From an uncultured Slackia sp. (GTDB lineage Bacteria; Actinomycetota; Coriobacteriia; Coriobacteriales; Eggerthellaceae), in NCBI GenBank assembly GCA_934661005.1, contig CAKUIK010000023.1:1-38744 (forward strand): a DNA stretch of 38,744 nucleotides, given 5' to 3'. A model generated the notes under the pieces. That model searched no databases. It was not told the DNA's origin and saw nothing but the letters and a program-made list of their open reading frames with translations. This document shows, piece after piece, positions 32,613 to 38,744 of this stretch. Position numbers and translations under genes: made by a program. Positions within the stretch are counted from its first letter, which is position 1; every line of letters begins with the position of its first letter.

Positions 32613-33394
32613 TAAGCCCATTGCTCCTCATCAGATTCAGTGAAGACCAGCTCGCCGCTGCCTTCGATATAGTCGATGCGAATGTCGGCGAACGAACCGG
32701 CTTGCTCGAGCGCAACCATGCCGCGCTTGTAAAGCTCAAGAATCGCCAGAAAATTGACGACACGCAACTGCAACGTGGGCGCCGCTTCCAAAAGCTCGCT
32801 GAACATCACGCGCTTGCGCGTGCTGATACGTCGGTGAATCGCCCGTACATGCGTTTCGACGGGAATGGGCTTCGCGGCGATATGCTCGCTTTCGAGCAGG
32901 AACACCTCGCGGCGCGCCATAACTTCAGCGCACAAAAAAGCGAGGGAATCGAGCGACGTCGACTCCAGGTAATCGGGCATAATTCCCAAAAATTCCTGGT
33001 CGGGCCCGCAAAGGCGCGGATGCATGCGGCCTTCAAGCTCGAAACGCCTGTTCAAAGCCGCCGCCACATTCTTATATTGCTTGTAGGCGATGAGCTTCTC
33101 GATAAGAATTTCGCGCGCCTCGTTCGGCGAAAGCTCCTCAAGCTCGTCTTCGACCTCGGTTTTTTCGCTCGGAATGAGAGAGGCGGCCTTAATATCGAGC
33201 AGCGTCGACGCCACGAGCAGAAAATCGCTCGCCACATCGAGGTCGAGCTTCTGCATGCGATCGATATACGCCACATATTGATCGACGATTTCAGTGATTG
33301 AGATTGACCCGATGTCGACCTTTTGACGGCTCACCAAATACAGCAGCAGATCAAAGGGACCCTCGAAACTCTCTATGCGTACGCGATATGACAC
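32612..33394 (-). CDS. scpA: Segregation and condensation protein A
   Basis: This 260-residue kleisin links SMC heads and ScpB. The N terminus SYRVRIESFEGPFDLLLYLVSRQKVDIGSI is diagnostic, followed by ITEIVDQYVAYI and the DLDVASDFLLVASTLLDIKA helix. A winged-helix C terminus (LFTESDEEQ end) follows. The start is a GTG at 33394 giving the expected MSYRVR; no strong ribosome site precedes it and it begins 9 bp after the M50 stop, so coupling is likely. Confidence 0.93.
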   Translation of the reverse strand: MSYRVRIESFEGPFDLLLYLVSRQKVDIGSISITEIVDQYVAYIDRMQKLDLDVASDFLLVASTLLDIKAASLIPSEKTEVEDELEELSPNEAREILIEKLIAYKQYKNVAAALNRRFELEGRMHPRLCGPDQEFLGIMPDYLESTSLDSLAFLCAEVMARREVFLLESEHIAAKPIPVETHVRAIHRRISTRKRVMFSELLEAAPTLQLRVVNFLAILELYKRGMVALEQAGSFADIRIDYIEGSGELVFTESDEEQWA

Positions 33395-33403
33395 GACGCA
33401 CCG

Positions 33404-34090
33404 CTAATGAATCTTGAACGGAAAGCAGAAATTCGCCAAATTGCCCGCTGTGGCATCGAGATACATGCCAATAGGGTTCACATTGAAAAGATACGGAACC
33501 AGAATGATAACGATCATGAACACGGGCAGCGCGTACTGCTGAATGCGGTAATACGAATGCAGCTGCTTGTCGTTGAGGAACAGCGCGATGATGCTCGATC
33601 CGTCGAGCGGCGGAATAGGAATGAGGTTGAAGAACATCAGATAGAGGTTGATGAGCGTGAACATGGGCAAAAACATGAGATAGAAGTACTCGAACACCTC
33701 GTTGGAGCCCACGAGCCCTGGCGCGTACGGGTACAAAATCCAGGCGACAAACGCCGAAGCAAGCGCCATGAGCAAGTTCGCCGCAGGGCCGGCCAAGCCG
33801 ACGATGGCTTCGCCCTTGCGCAGGTTCTTGAAATACATCGGGTTATAGGGCACGGGCTTCGCATAGCCGAACACCGGGCCGCCCATCGCCATGAGCAGCA
33901 GGGGCATGAGCACCGTACCGAACGGGTCGACGTGTTTGAGCGGGTTCAAGCTCAAACGGCCCTGGCTTTTCGCAGTTGGGTCGCCGAGTTTGTGCGCAGC
34001 AAAGCCGTGCGCCACCTCGTGCAAAACAATCGCAGGCACGAAGCACAGAACGCTAATGATGAGGTAGATGATGTATGACTGGCTAAACAT
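33404..34090 (-). CDS. M50 (site-2 protease) family membrane metalloprotease
   Basis: This 228-residue intramembrane protease is of the small S2P/YwhC type found beside scpAB in many Gram-positives. Zinc ligands are His24 and His28 with Glu25 in LHEVAHGF, and the third ligand Asp is in FNLIPIPPLDGSS. Six or so hydrophobic segments are visible. The substrate is unknown; relatives cut membrane-anchored regulators. The ATG at 34090 has no ribosome site and lies about 6-8 bp from the likely transcription start, so it may be translated from a nearly leaderless mRNA. Confidence 0.9.
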   Translation of the reverse strand: MFSQSYIIYLIISVLCFVPAIVLHEVAHGFAAHKLGDPTAKSQGRLSLNPLKHVDPFGTVLMPLLLMAMGGPVFGYAKPVPYNPMYFKNLRKGEAIVGLAGPAANLLMALASAFVAWILYPYAPGLVGSNEVFEYFYLMFLPMFTLINLYLMFFNLIPIPPLDGSSIIALFLNDKQLHSYYRIQQYALPVFMIVIILVPYLFNVNPIGMYLDATAGNLANFCFPFKIH

Positions 34091-34103
34091 AGTAATTTGG
34101 TAG

Positions 34104-34112
34104 TGTATATCA
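34104..34112 (-). promoter_or_regulatory. Extended -10 promoter for the M50-scpAB group
   Basis: The minus strand reads TGATATACA, TG-n-TATACA, 14 bp upstream of the M50 start codon, with no clear -35. The predicted transcript would begin only a few bases before the ATG. Confidence 0.4.
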
Positions 34113-34140
34113 AAACTCGAGCTTTAGCCAGACTGCCACA

Positions 34141-34602
34141 CTATTGTAAATTCGTGTAACCGTTTTGACGCAAAGCCTCGAATGCCGCGATGGCCACAGC
34201 ATTGCTCAGGTTCAAGCTGCGCATGCCGTCACGCATGGGGATGCGCACGCAAGCCGAAGCGAAACGCTCCATCCAGCGCTCGTCGAGCCCGCGGCTCTCA
34301 CGGCCGAACACCAAATAACATTCATCGGAATACGAAACTTCCCCAAACGTCGTGCTCACGTGGCCCGTGAACAGGTGCAGCTCGTCTTGCTCGTGGGCCT
34401 CGAAGAACTCCTCGGCACAGGCCCAACGAACGATTTCGACGTCGTTCCAATAATCGCAGCCTGCACGGCGCAGGTTGCGCTCAGTAATGCGGAAACCCGC
34501 TGGCTCCACCACGTGCAACCGCGCGCCGATGCATGCACACGTGCGCGCGATGTTGCCGGTGTTCTGGGGAATCTCAGGTTCGACCAAAACGATATTCAGC
34601 AT
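34141..34602 (-). CDS. trmL: tRNA (cytidine(34)-2'-O)-methyltransferase
   Basis: This 153-residue SPOUT methyltransferase modifies the wobble base of leucine tRNAs. It begins MLNIVLVEPEIPQNTGNIART and has the knotted SAM-binding region with LVFGRESRGLD and IPMRDGMRSLNLSNAVAIAAFE, a close fit to TrmL (YibK). ATG at 34602 is 2 bp after the stop of the ABC-F gene, with AGGAG inside that gene's end, so the two are translated from one message. Confidence 0.95.
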   Translation of the reverse strand: MLNIVLVEPEIPQNTGNIARTCACIGARLHVVEPAGFRITERNLRRAGCDYWNDVEIVRWACAEEFFEAHEQDELHLFTGHVSTTFGEVSYSDECYLVFGRESRGLDERWMERFASACVRIPMRDGMRSLNLSNAVAIAAFEALRQNGYTNLQ

Positions 34603-34604
34603 GG

Positions 34605-36692
34605 TTACGCCTGCTCCTGCTGTTTGCGCATTTCCTCTTCAAGCTCTTCGTTGAGCACGAACCACTCCTCTTCCGCGGCGGCAATGCGAGATTTGAGCTT
34701 GCCATGCTCGGCGATGGCATCGGAGCTTTCGGCTTCGTTGATATAGAAATCGGGGTCGGCCATAAGCTCGAGCAGCTCTTTGATGCGTGCGTTGTCGCGC
34801 TCGAGCTGGCGATCGAGCTCGGCGATGCGCTTACGGTGGTTTTTAAGCGCCGCATACGCGCGGTTGCGGGCTTCGGCCTCGCGGCGCTTCTGCTCTTTCG
34901 TTTTCGGGGCGCTCGCACGCGGAGCCGTGAGCGGCTCAACGGACTTTGCAGGCGTGCCCTTTCTGCGATCATTCACCGAAGCGGTGGTTTTTGCCTTCTT
35001 CGACTTCGCCTTCGAGCGCGACGCGGAATCATGCACTTCGCCTTCGGGCTGATTCAAGAAATCGTCAAGCGAGCTCGCCGAAAGGTCGCTTCCGCCTTCA
35101 AGCTGACCCGATTTGAACAGGTAGTAGTCGTAATCGCCGTCGTAGACGGTCACCTTGCCGGGCACGACCTCGATAATGCGGTTCGCGACGTTGCGAATGA
35201 GGTGGCGGTCGTGCGTGATGAGCAGCACGGTGCCCTCAAAGCGGTTGAGCGCCTGCTCGAGAATGTCGGCGCTCGCGATATCGAGGTGGTTCGTGGGTTC
35301 GTCGAGACACAAAAGCGGAGCGGGCGCCACGAGCATTTTCGCCAGCGCCAAGCGGCACTTCTCGCCACCGGAAAGCACGCTCACGCGTTTGTCGACGGCG
35401 TCGTCGGTGAACAAGAACGCGCCAAGAAGGCTTCGAACCTGGCTCATGGTCCAACCAGGAGCAGCATGGTCGAGCTCTTCGAACACGGTGTTGCCCGGGT
35501 ACAGCTCTTCGAGCTGGTGCTGAGCGAAGTAGGTTTTCGAGACATGCACGCCATACTCGATAGTGCCTGCGTCAGACGCGAGCACGCCCGCAATCATTTT
35601 CAAAAGCGTCGATTTGCCGGCGCCGTTCGGGCCGACGAGCGCGACCTTCTCGCCACGATACAGCGATAAATCGAGGCCATCGTAGACACGCTTCTCGTCG
35701 AAGTGCTTGACCACTCCGCTGCAACGCACCACCATATCGCCCGTGCGCGGTGGCTGCACGAAGTTGAAATGCACGGTCTTCTTTTCCTGCGGCACCACGA
35801 TGCGCTCGATTTTCTCGAGCTTCTTCACGCGATCCTGCACCTGCTTAGCCTTCGTAGGCTTGTAGCGGAACTTCTCGATGAACGCTTCCATATGCGCAAT
35901 TTCTTCGGCCTGGCGTTCGGCCTGCTGGCGAAGGCGCTCGATATGCTCGTCGCGCTGCTTCAGGTATGCGGAATAGTTGCCTTTGTACAGCTCAAGACGG
36001 CCGGCATCGATTTCGGCAACGCGGTCGACCATGTTGTCCATGAAGGCGCGGTCGTGACTCACCACGACAACCGCGCCGTCGTAGCCGCGCAAAAAGCCCT
36101 CAAGCCACTTCACGCTCTCGAGGTCGAGGTGGTTGGTGGGCTCGTCGAGCAGGAGCAGGTCGGGTTTGCGAATAAGCAGCTTGGCGAGTGCGATGCGCAT
36201 TTGCCAACCGCCCGAGAAATCGCCGGTATGGCGAGCCATGTCGTCTTCCTTGAAGCCCAGGCCGAACAGCACGCTGCGCACCTGCGATTCAAGTCGATAC
36301 CCGCCAAGCGCCTCATAGCGCTCGCGCGCCCTGCCGCACGCGGCAAGCTTTTCAGGCGTGGAGTCTTCATCGAGGCTCGCCTCGAGTTCATGAAGTCGCT
36401 GCTCAGCTTCGAGGATTTCCTGCTGACTCGAGATGACCTCGTCGAAAATGGAGCGGTCTTCCATTTCGATGGCTTCCTGCTCCAAATAGCCCACCACGGC
36501 GCCCTTGGCGAACACCACGTTGCCCGAATCGGCGTCTTCGTGGCCGGTAATAATCTTCAGCATGGTGGTTTTACCCGCGCCATTCGGGCCCACAAGCGCT
36601 AATCGGTCGTGGGCTTCCAGACGAAAGCACGCGTCCGAGAACAGCGTTCTGCCGCCGAAGCTTTTCGTGAGGTGCTCAACCTGCATAATCAT
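34605..36692 (-). CDS. ABC-F family ATPase
   Basis: This 695-residue protein has two ATP-binding cassettes and no membrane segment, the ABC-F layout. The first cassette has GPNGAGKTT (35-43), FSGGWQMRIALAK and LDEPTNHLD; the second has GPNGAGKST, LSGGEKCRLALAK and LDEPTNHLD. The inter-cassette linker is long and charged, about 240-320. A basic Lys/Ala/Ser-rich stretch and a coiled coil follow the second cassette (about 575-695), as in the YdiF/Uup branch. Such proteins act on ribosomes; whether it gives antibiotic protection or a housekeeping function cannot be told. ATG at 36692 is behind AGGAAG. Confidence 0.92.
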   Translation of the reverse strand: MIMQVEHLTKSFGGRTLFSDACFRLEAHDRLALVGPNGAGKTTMLKIITGHEDADSGNVVFAKGAVVGYLEQEAIEMEDRSIFDEVISSQQEILEAEQRLHELEASLDEDSTPEKLAACGRARERYEALGGYRLESQVRSVLFGLGFKEDDMARHTGDFSGGWQMRIALAKLLIRKPDLLLLDEPTNHLDLESVKWLEGFLRGYDGAVVVVSHDRAFMDNMVDRVAEIDAGRLELYKGNYSAYLKQRDEHIERLRQQAERQAEEIAHMEAFIEKFRYKPTKAKQVQDRVKKLEKIERIVVPQEKKTVHFNFVQPPRTGDMVVRCSGVVKHFDEKRVYDGLDLSLYRGEKVALVGPNGAGKSTLLKMIAGVLASDAGTIEYGVHVSKTYFAQHQLEELYPGNTVFEELDHAAPGWTMSQVRSLLGAFLFTDDAVDKRVSVLSGGEKCRLALAKMLVAPAPLLCLDEPTNHLDIASADILEQALNRFEGTVLLITHDRHLIRNVANRIIEVVPGKVTVYDGDYDYYLFKSGQLEGGSDLSASSLDDFLNQPEGEVHDSASRSKAKSKKAKTTASVNDRRKGTPAKSVEPLTAPRASAPKTKEQKRREAEARNRAYAALKNHRKRIAELDRQLERDNARIKELLELMADPDFYINEAESSDAIAEHGKLKSRIAAAEEEWFVLNEELEEEMRKQQEQA

Positions 36693-36735
36693 GTGCGTCG
36701 CTTCTTCCTCTATCGCGCCTTGCGTCTTGGCGCAA

Positions 36736-36761
36736 GCAAGCCGCCCCGAAGAGCGGCCTGC
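36736..36761 (-). terminator. Weak hairpin between the L,D-transpeptidase and ABC-F genes
   Basis: GCAAGCCGC (36736-36744) and GCGGCCTGC (36753-36761) pair with one mismatch. No T-run follows on the minus strand, so it is a poor terminator. Confidence 0.3.
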
Positions 36762-36785
36762 GCAAACTGCATTACATGGTGGCGC

Positions 36786-38477
36786 TTACCAGTGCACGAT
36801 AACCGGATCGCCGTTTTGGATGATGCCGTAAATCTCGGCCGCCTTATCGGTGGGCAGGTTCACGCAGCCGTGGCTGCCGTAGGTCTTGTATGCGTCTGCG
36901 TTGCTGAACACCGAAGAGGGCTGCCAGCTCGCATCGTGCAGGCCAATGAGGTTGCCCACGAACGGCATCCAATACTGCACCTCAGATTCCCATTCGTACT
37001 TGCCGTCTTCCTTCTTCGGACCGCGAAGCATCGAGGGGCTTTGATGGGTCTTGAGGTAGTAGGTGCCCGTAGGAGTCGCGTTCTCGCTATCGGGCTTGCC
37101 GGAAACGATGCCCGACTCCCACAGCAAGTTGCCCGACGCGTCGTAATAGCGCGCATGCTGCTCGGTAAGGTCGACGTCGCAATAGGCGCCCCAGTCCATG
37201 CCCGGAGCCGTAAAGCCGTTGCCGGTTTGCGAGCACGGCACAGCAATTTCTCCCTGGCTGCCGTTTGAAACGGCATCTTCAATAGTCGAAACGAGCGTCG
37301 AGGTATCGACAGCCCATCCGTAATCGCCGCCGCTCACGCTCACCTGCTTGCCGTCGCCGCGCGTGTAGGTGCGCGTGGAGCCGACGGTATTGAGCGAGGA
37401 GACAAGAGCGTTCGCCCACTCGCTCATAACGGCCTCGTTGAAGACGGGCGCATAGTTTTCGTCGAAGGTCACCCATTCAGAAATAACATCGGCGTTGATC
37501 CGTGTGATGTCTTGCGATGAGTTAGCGAGTTGCGCCACGAGCGTCACGTCGCACGCGACCAGCTTATTCGCCGCTTCGGCACCCTGAATCAGCCGAGAGT
37601 CGCTCGAAAGCACATGGGGCTTGATAACCGCGTCGTCACCGATTTTCACCGTATCCTGCATGGTAAGCATGGCGGTAATTGCCTGCTGCACAACCTTTTC
37701 GGCATCGAGCTGCGAGCCGTTGACCTCGGGCTGAATCTTATAGCTGCGAGATTCGGCATCGTATACGATCGCGGCATCTTCGGAGGCGGTTTGGCCGGCG
37801 TTAAACTCCCCGATTTCCGTCGTGAGCAACTCGCGAAGCGCCGTCGAGTCGGCCGAGGCGGTCAAGTTGTCGGTAACGTCGTGAGCGCCCCACATGTTCA
37901 CGAACCAGAGCGCGGGGTTCATGCCGCCCTTGGCAGTGGCGATCACCTTGTCGGAATCGAGCTGAATACCGCCCTGCTGAGCCGTAATGCTCATGGAAAA
38001 GCCCTCGCCGGAAATCGAAAGCGCATAGGCCTTCTCGGCGGATTCGAGCTCATCGATAGCCTGGTCGAAAGGTTTCATGGACATATCGTAATTGCCCAAC
38101 GTGGTATTCGGATAGAAACGGCCCATGAACACCACGGCGCCCGCAGCATACACCGCCAGCAAAAGCGCCACCACGACCAACGCGGCAATAGCAGCGGGAT
38201 TGCGCTTGTGGCCAATAGCGAATTTCTCGGAGCCAACAGTGCCGCCCGGAACCTTGCCGCCCGGGTATGCCGCGTCGGGGGACGCGCTGAAGCGATGCGG
38301 GCCATGACCGCTTGTCTGAACAGGATTGACGGCTCCATTCACGGAGCCCAAATCGAAATCGGACGTCATAGAAGGCTTCGTCGCTCGAGCGCCCTCTTCA
38401 GCCGCATCAAGCTGAGGGAATGCTTCCGAGCGATGCGGCTTTTGTTGCTTATTGTGAGATGCGTGCTTGCCTTCCAC
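36786..38477 (-). CDS. L,D-transpeptidase with peptidoglycan-binding domains
   Basis: This 563-residue protein has a proline- and charge-rich cytoplasmic N terminus (1-90), one membrane helix (94-118), repeated PG_binding_4-type domains (about 125-430) and a C-terminal YkuD domain. The catalytic motif is YGSHGCVNLP (His536, Cys538). It would form 3-3 cross-links or attach other groups to the wall on the outside of the membrane. The start is GTG at 38477, behind AGAAGG. The frame is open for another 51 codons, but that extension crosses the promoter at 38536-38544 and has no ribosome site. Starting at GTG 38486 is less good in spacing. Confidence 0.9.
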   Translation of the reverse strand: MEGKHASHNKQQKPHRSEAFPQLDAAEEGARATKPSMTSDFDLGSVNGAVNPVQTSGHGPHRFSASPDAAYPGGKVPGGTVGSEKFAIGHKRNPAAIAALVVVALLLAVYAAGAVVFMGRFYPNTTLGNYDMSMKPFDQAIDELESAEKAYALSISGEGFSMSITAQQGGIQLDSDKVIATAKGGMNPALWFVNMWGAHDVTDNLTASADSTALRELLTTEIGEFNAGQTASEDAAIVYDAESRSYKIQPEVNGSQLDAEKVVQQAITAMLTMQDTVKIGDDAVIKPHVLSSDSRLIQGAEAANKLVACDVTLVAQLANSSQDITRINADVISEWVTFDENYAPVFNEAVMSEWANALVSSLNTVGSTRTYTRGDGKQVSVSGGDYGWAVDTSTLVSTIEDAVSNGSQGEIAVPCSQTGNGFTAPGMDWGAYCDVDLTEQHARYYDASGNLLWESGIVSGKPDSENATPTGTYYLKTHQSPSMLRGPKKEDGKYEWESEVQYWMPFVGNLIGLHDASWQPSSVFSNADAYKTYGSHGCVNLPTDKAAEIYGIIQNGDPVIVHW

Positions 38478-38535
38478 GGCAGTCACCCTTCTTTGAATCG
38501 AACACAGCACGACCGTTTCCAGGTCGTAAATCAAA

Positions 38536-38544
38536 AGTATACCA
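38536..38544 (-). promoter_or_regulatory. Extended -10 promoter for the L,D-transpeptidase gene
   Basis: The minus strand reads TGGTATACT, a five-of-six -10 with TG upstream, about 59 bp before the chosen GTG start. It rules against the earlier in-frame start at 38630. Confidence 0.55.
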
Positions 38545-38645
38545 GCGAAAGCGTCTGACGCGCGTTTTTGGGGAGGCCTTGACGAATGCGCCATATGATG
38601 CACACGATGGAATAGACGAAAATGTTGCATGGTCGAGCAAGAAAC

Positions 38646-38671
38646 AAAAAGAGCCCGCGTTGCGCGAGCTC
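38646..38671 (-). terminator. Terminator of the tRNA-Asn gene
   Basis: GAGCCCGCG (38651-38659) pairs with CGCGAGCTC (38663-38671) with one mismatch, and on the minus strand five T residues follow. It lies 12 bp past the tRNA CCA end. Confidence 0.88.
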
Positions 38672-38682
38672 GATGTTTTGAA

Positions 38683-38744
<62 letters not shown>

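Noticed and set aside
38478..38630. Longer N terminus for the L,D-transpeptidase
   Set aside because: The extension crosses an extended -10 promoter at 38536-38544 and has no ribosome site, while GTG 38477 has AGAAGG at good spacing.

Overview
The window looks like chromosome from a high-GC Gram-positive actinobacterium of the class Coriobacteriia, most likely the Eggerthellaceae. This is an inference from gene content and from the mix of actinobacterial and Clostridium-like gene order; no 16S or other marker is present. Almost every gene lies on the minus strand. Only the TetR-type regulator, a tail-anchored protein and pyrE are on the plus strand. No IS element, phage gene, CRISPR array or replication origin is visible.

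Left part (1-10.9 kb), small metabolic units. (a) The N-terminal two thirds of a YkvI-like membrane transporter, preceded by an unusually long leader able to form several stems. (b) A leftward SDR oxidoreductase - acyl-CoA dehydrogenase pair, divergent from a TetR-family regulator whose promoter overlaps an inverted repeat. (c) A small protein with a winged-helix-like N terminus, an acidic linker and a C-terminal glycine-zipper membrane anchor. (d) An adenine deaminase - guanine deaminase operon. (e) tRNA-Pro(GGG) with its own promoter and terminator. (f) A class III aminotransferase divergent from pyrE.

Centre (10.9-20.5 kb), a sortase-assembled pilus operon read leftwards. In transcription order it holds a coiled-coil protein, a signal peptidase I, a 1265-residue VWA adhesin (LPNTG), a SpaA-type backbone pilin (LPSTG), a class C sortase, a Cna-B pilin (LPQTG) and a second sortase of another class. 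Stem-loops sit between backbone pilin and sortase C, and repeated GTATAC sites lie upstream of the first gene. The plausible division of labour is: signal peptidase for export processing, sortase C for polymerising the backbone, VWA protein at the tip, Cna-B pilin at the base, second sortase for wall attachment.

Right part (20.7-38.7 kb), leftward housekeeping genes: M50 protease, scpA, scpB, rluB-like, a 132-bp imperfect inverted-repeat element, aroA, cmk, plsC, ispH, a Tat-type M23 peptidase, a radical-SAM DUF512 protein, der, plsY and gpsA. Upstream of these lie an ABC-F ATPase with trmL, an L,D-transpeptidase, and a tRNA-Asn cut by the window edge. They serve membrane lipid synthesis (gpsA, plsY, plsC), chromosome segregation (scpAB), ribosome and tRNA maturation (der, rluB, trmL), and wall remodelling (M23, L,D-transpeptidase).

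The most interesting items are the pilus operon with its coiled-coil gene and intercistronic stem-loops, the inverted-repeat element between rluB and aroA, the structured leader of the transporter, and the membrane-anchored winged-helix-like protein. No wholly new system can be proven from sequence alone.
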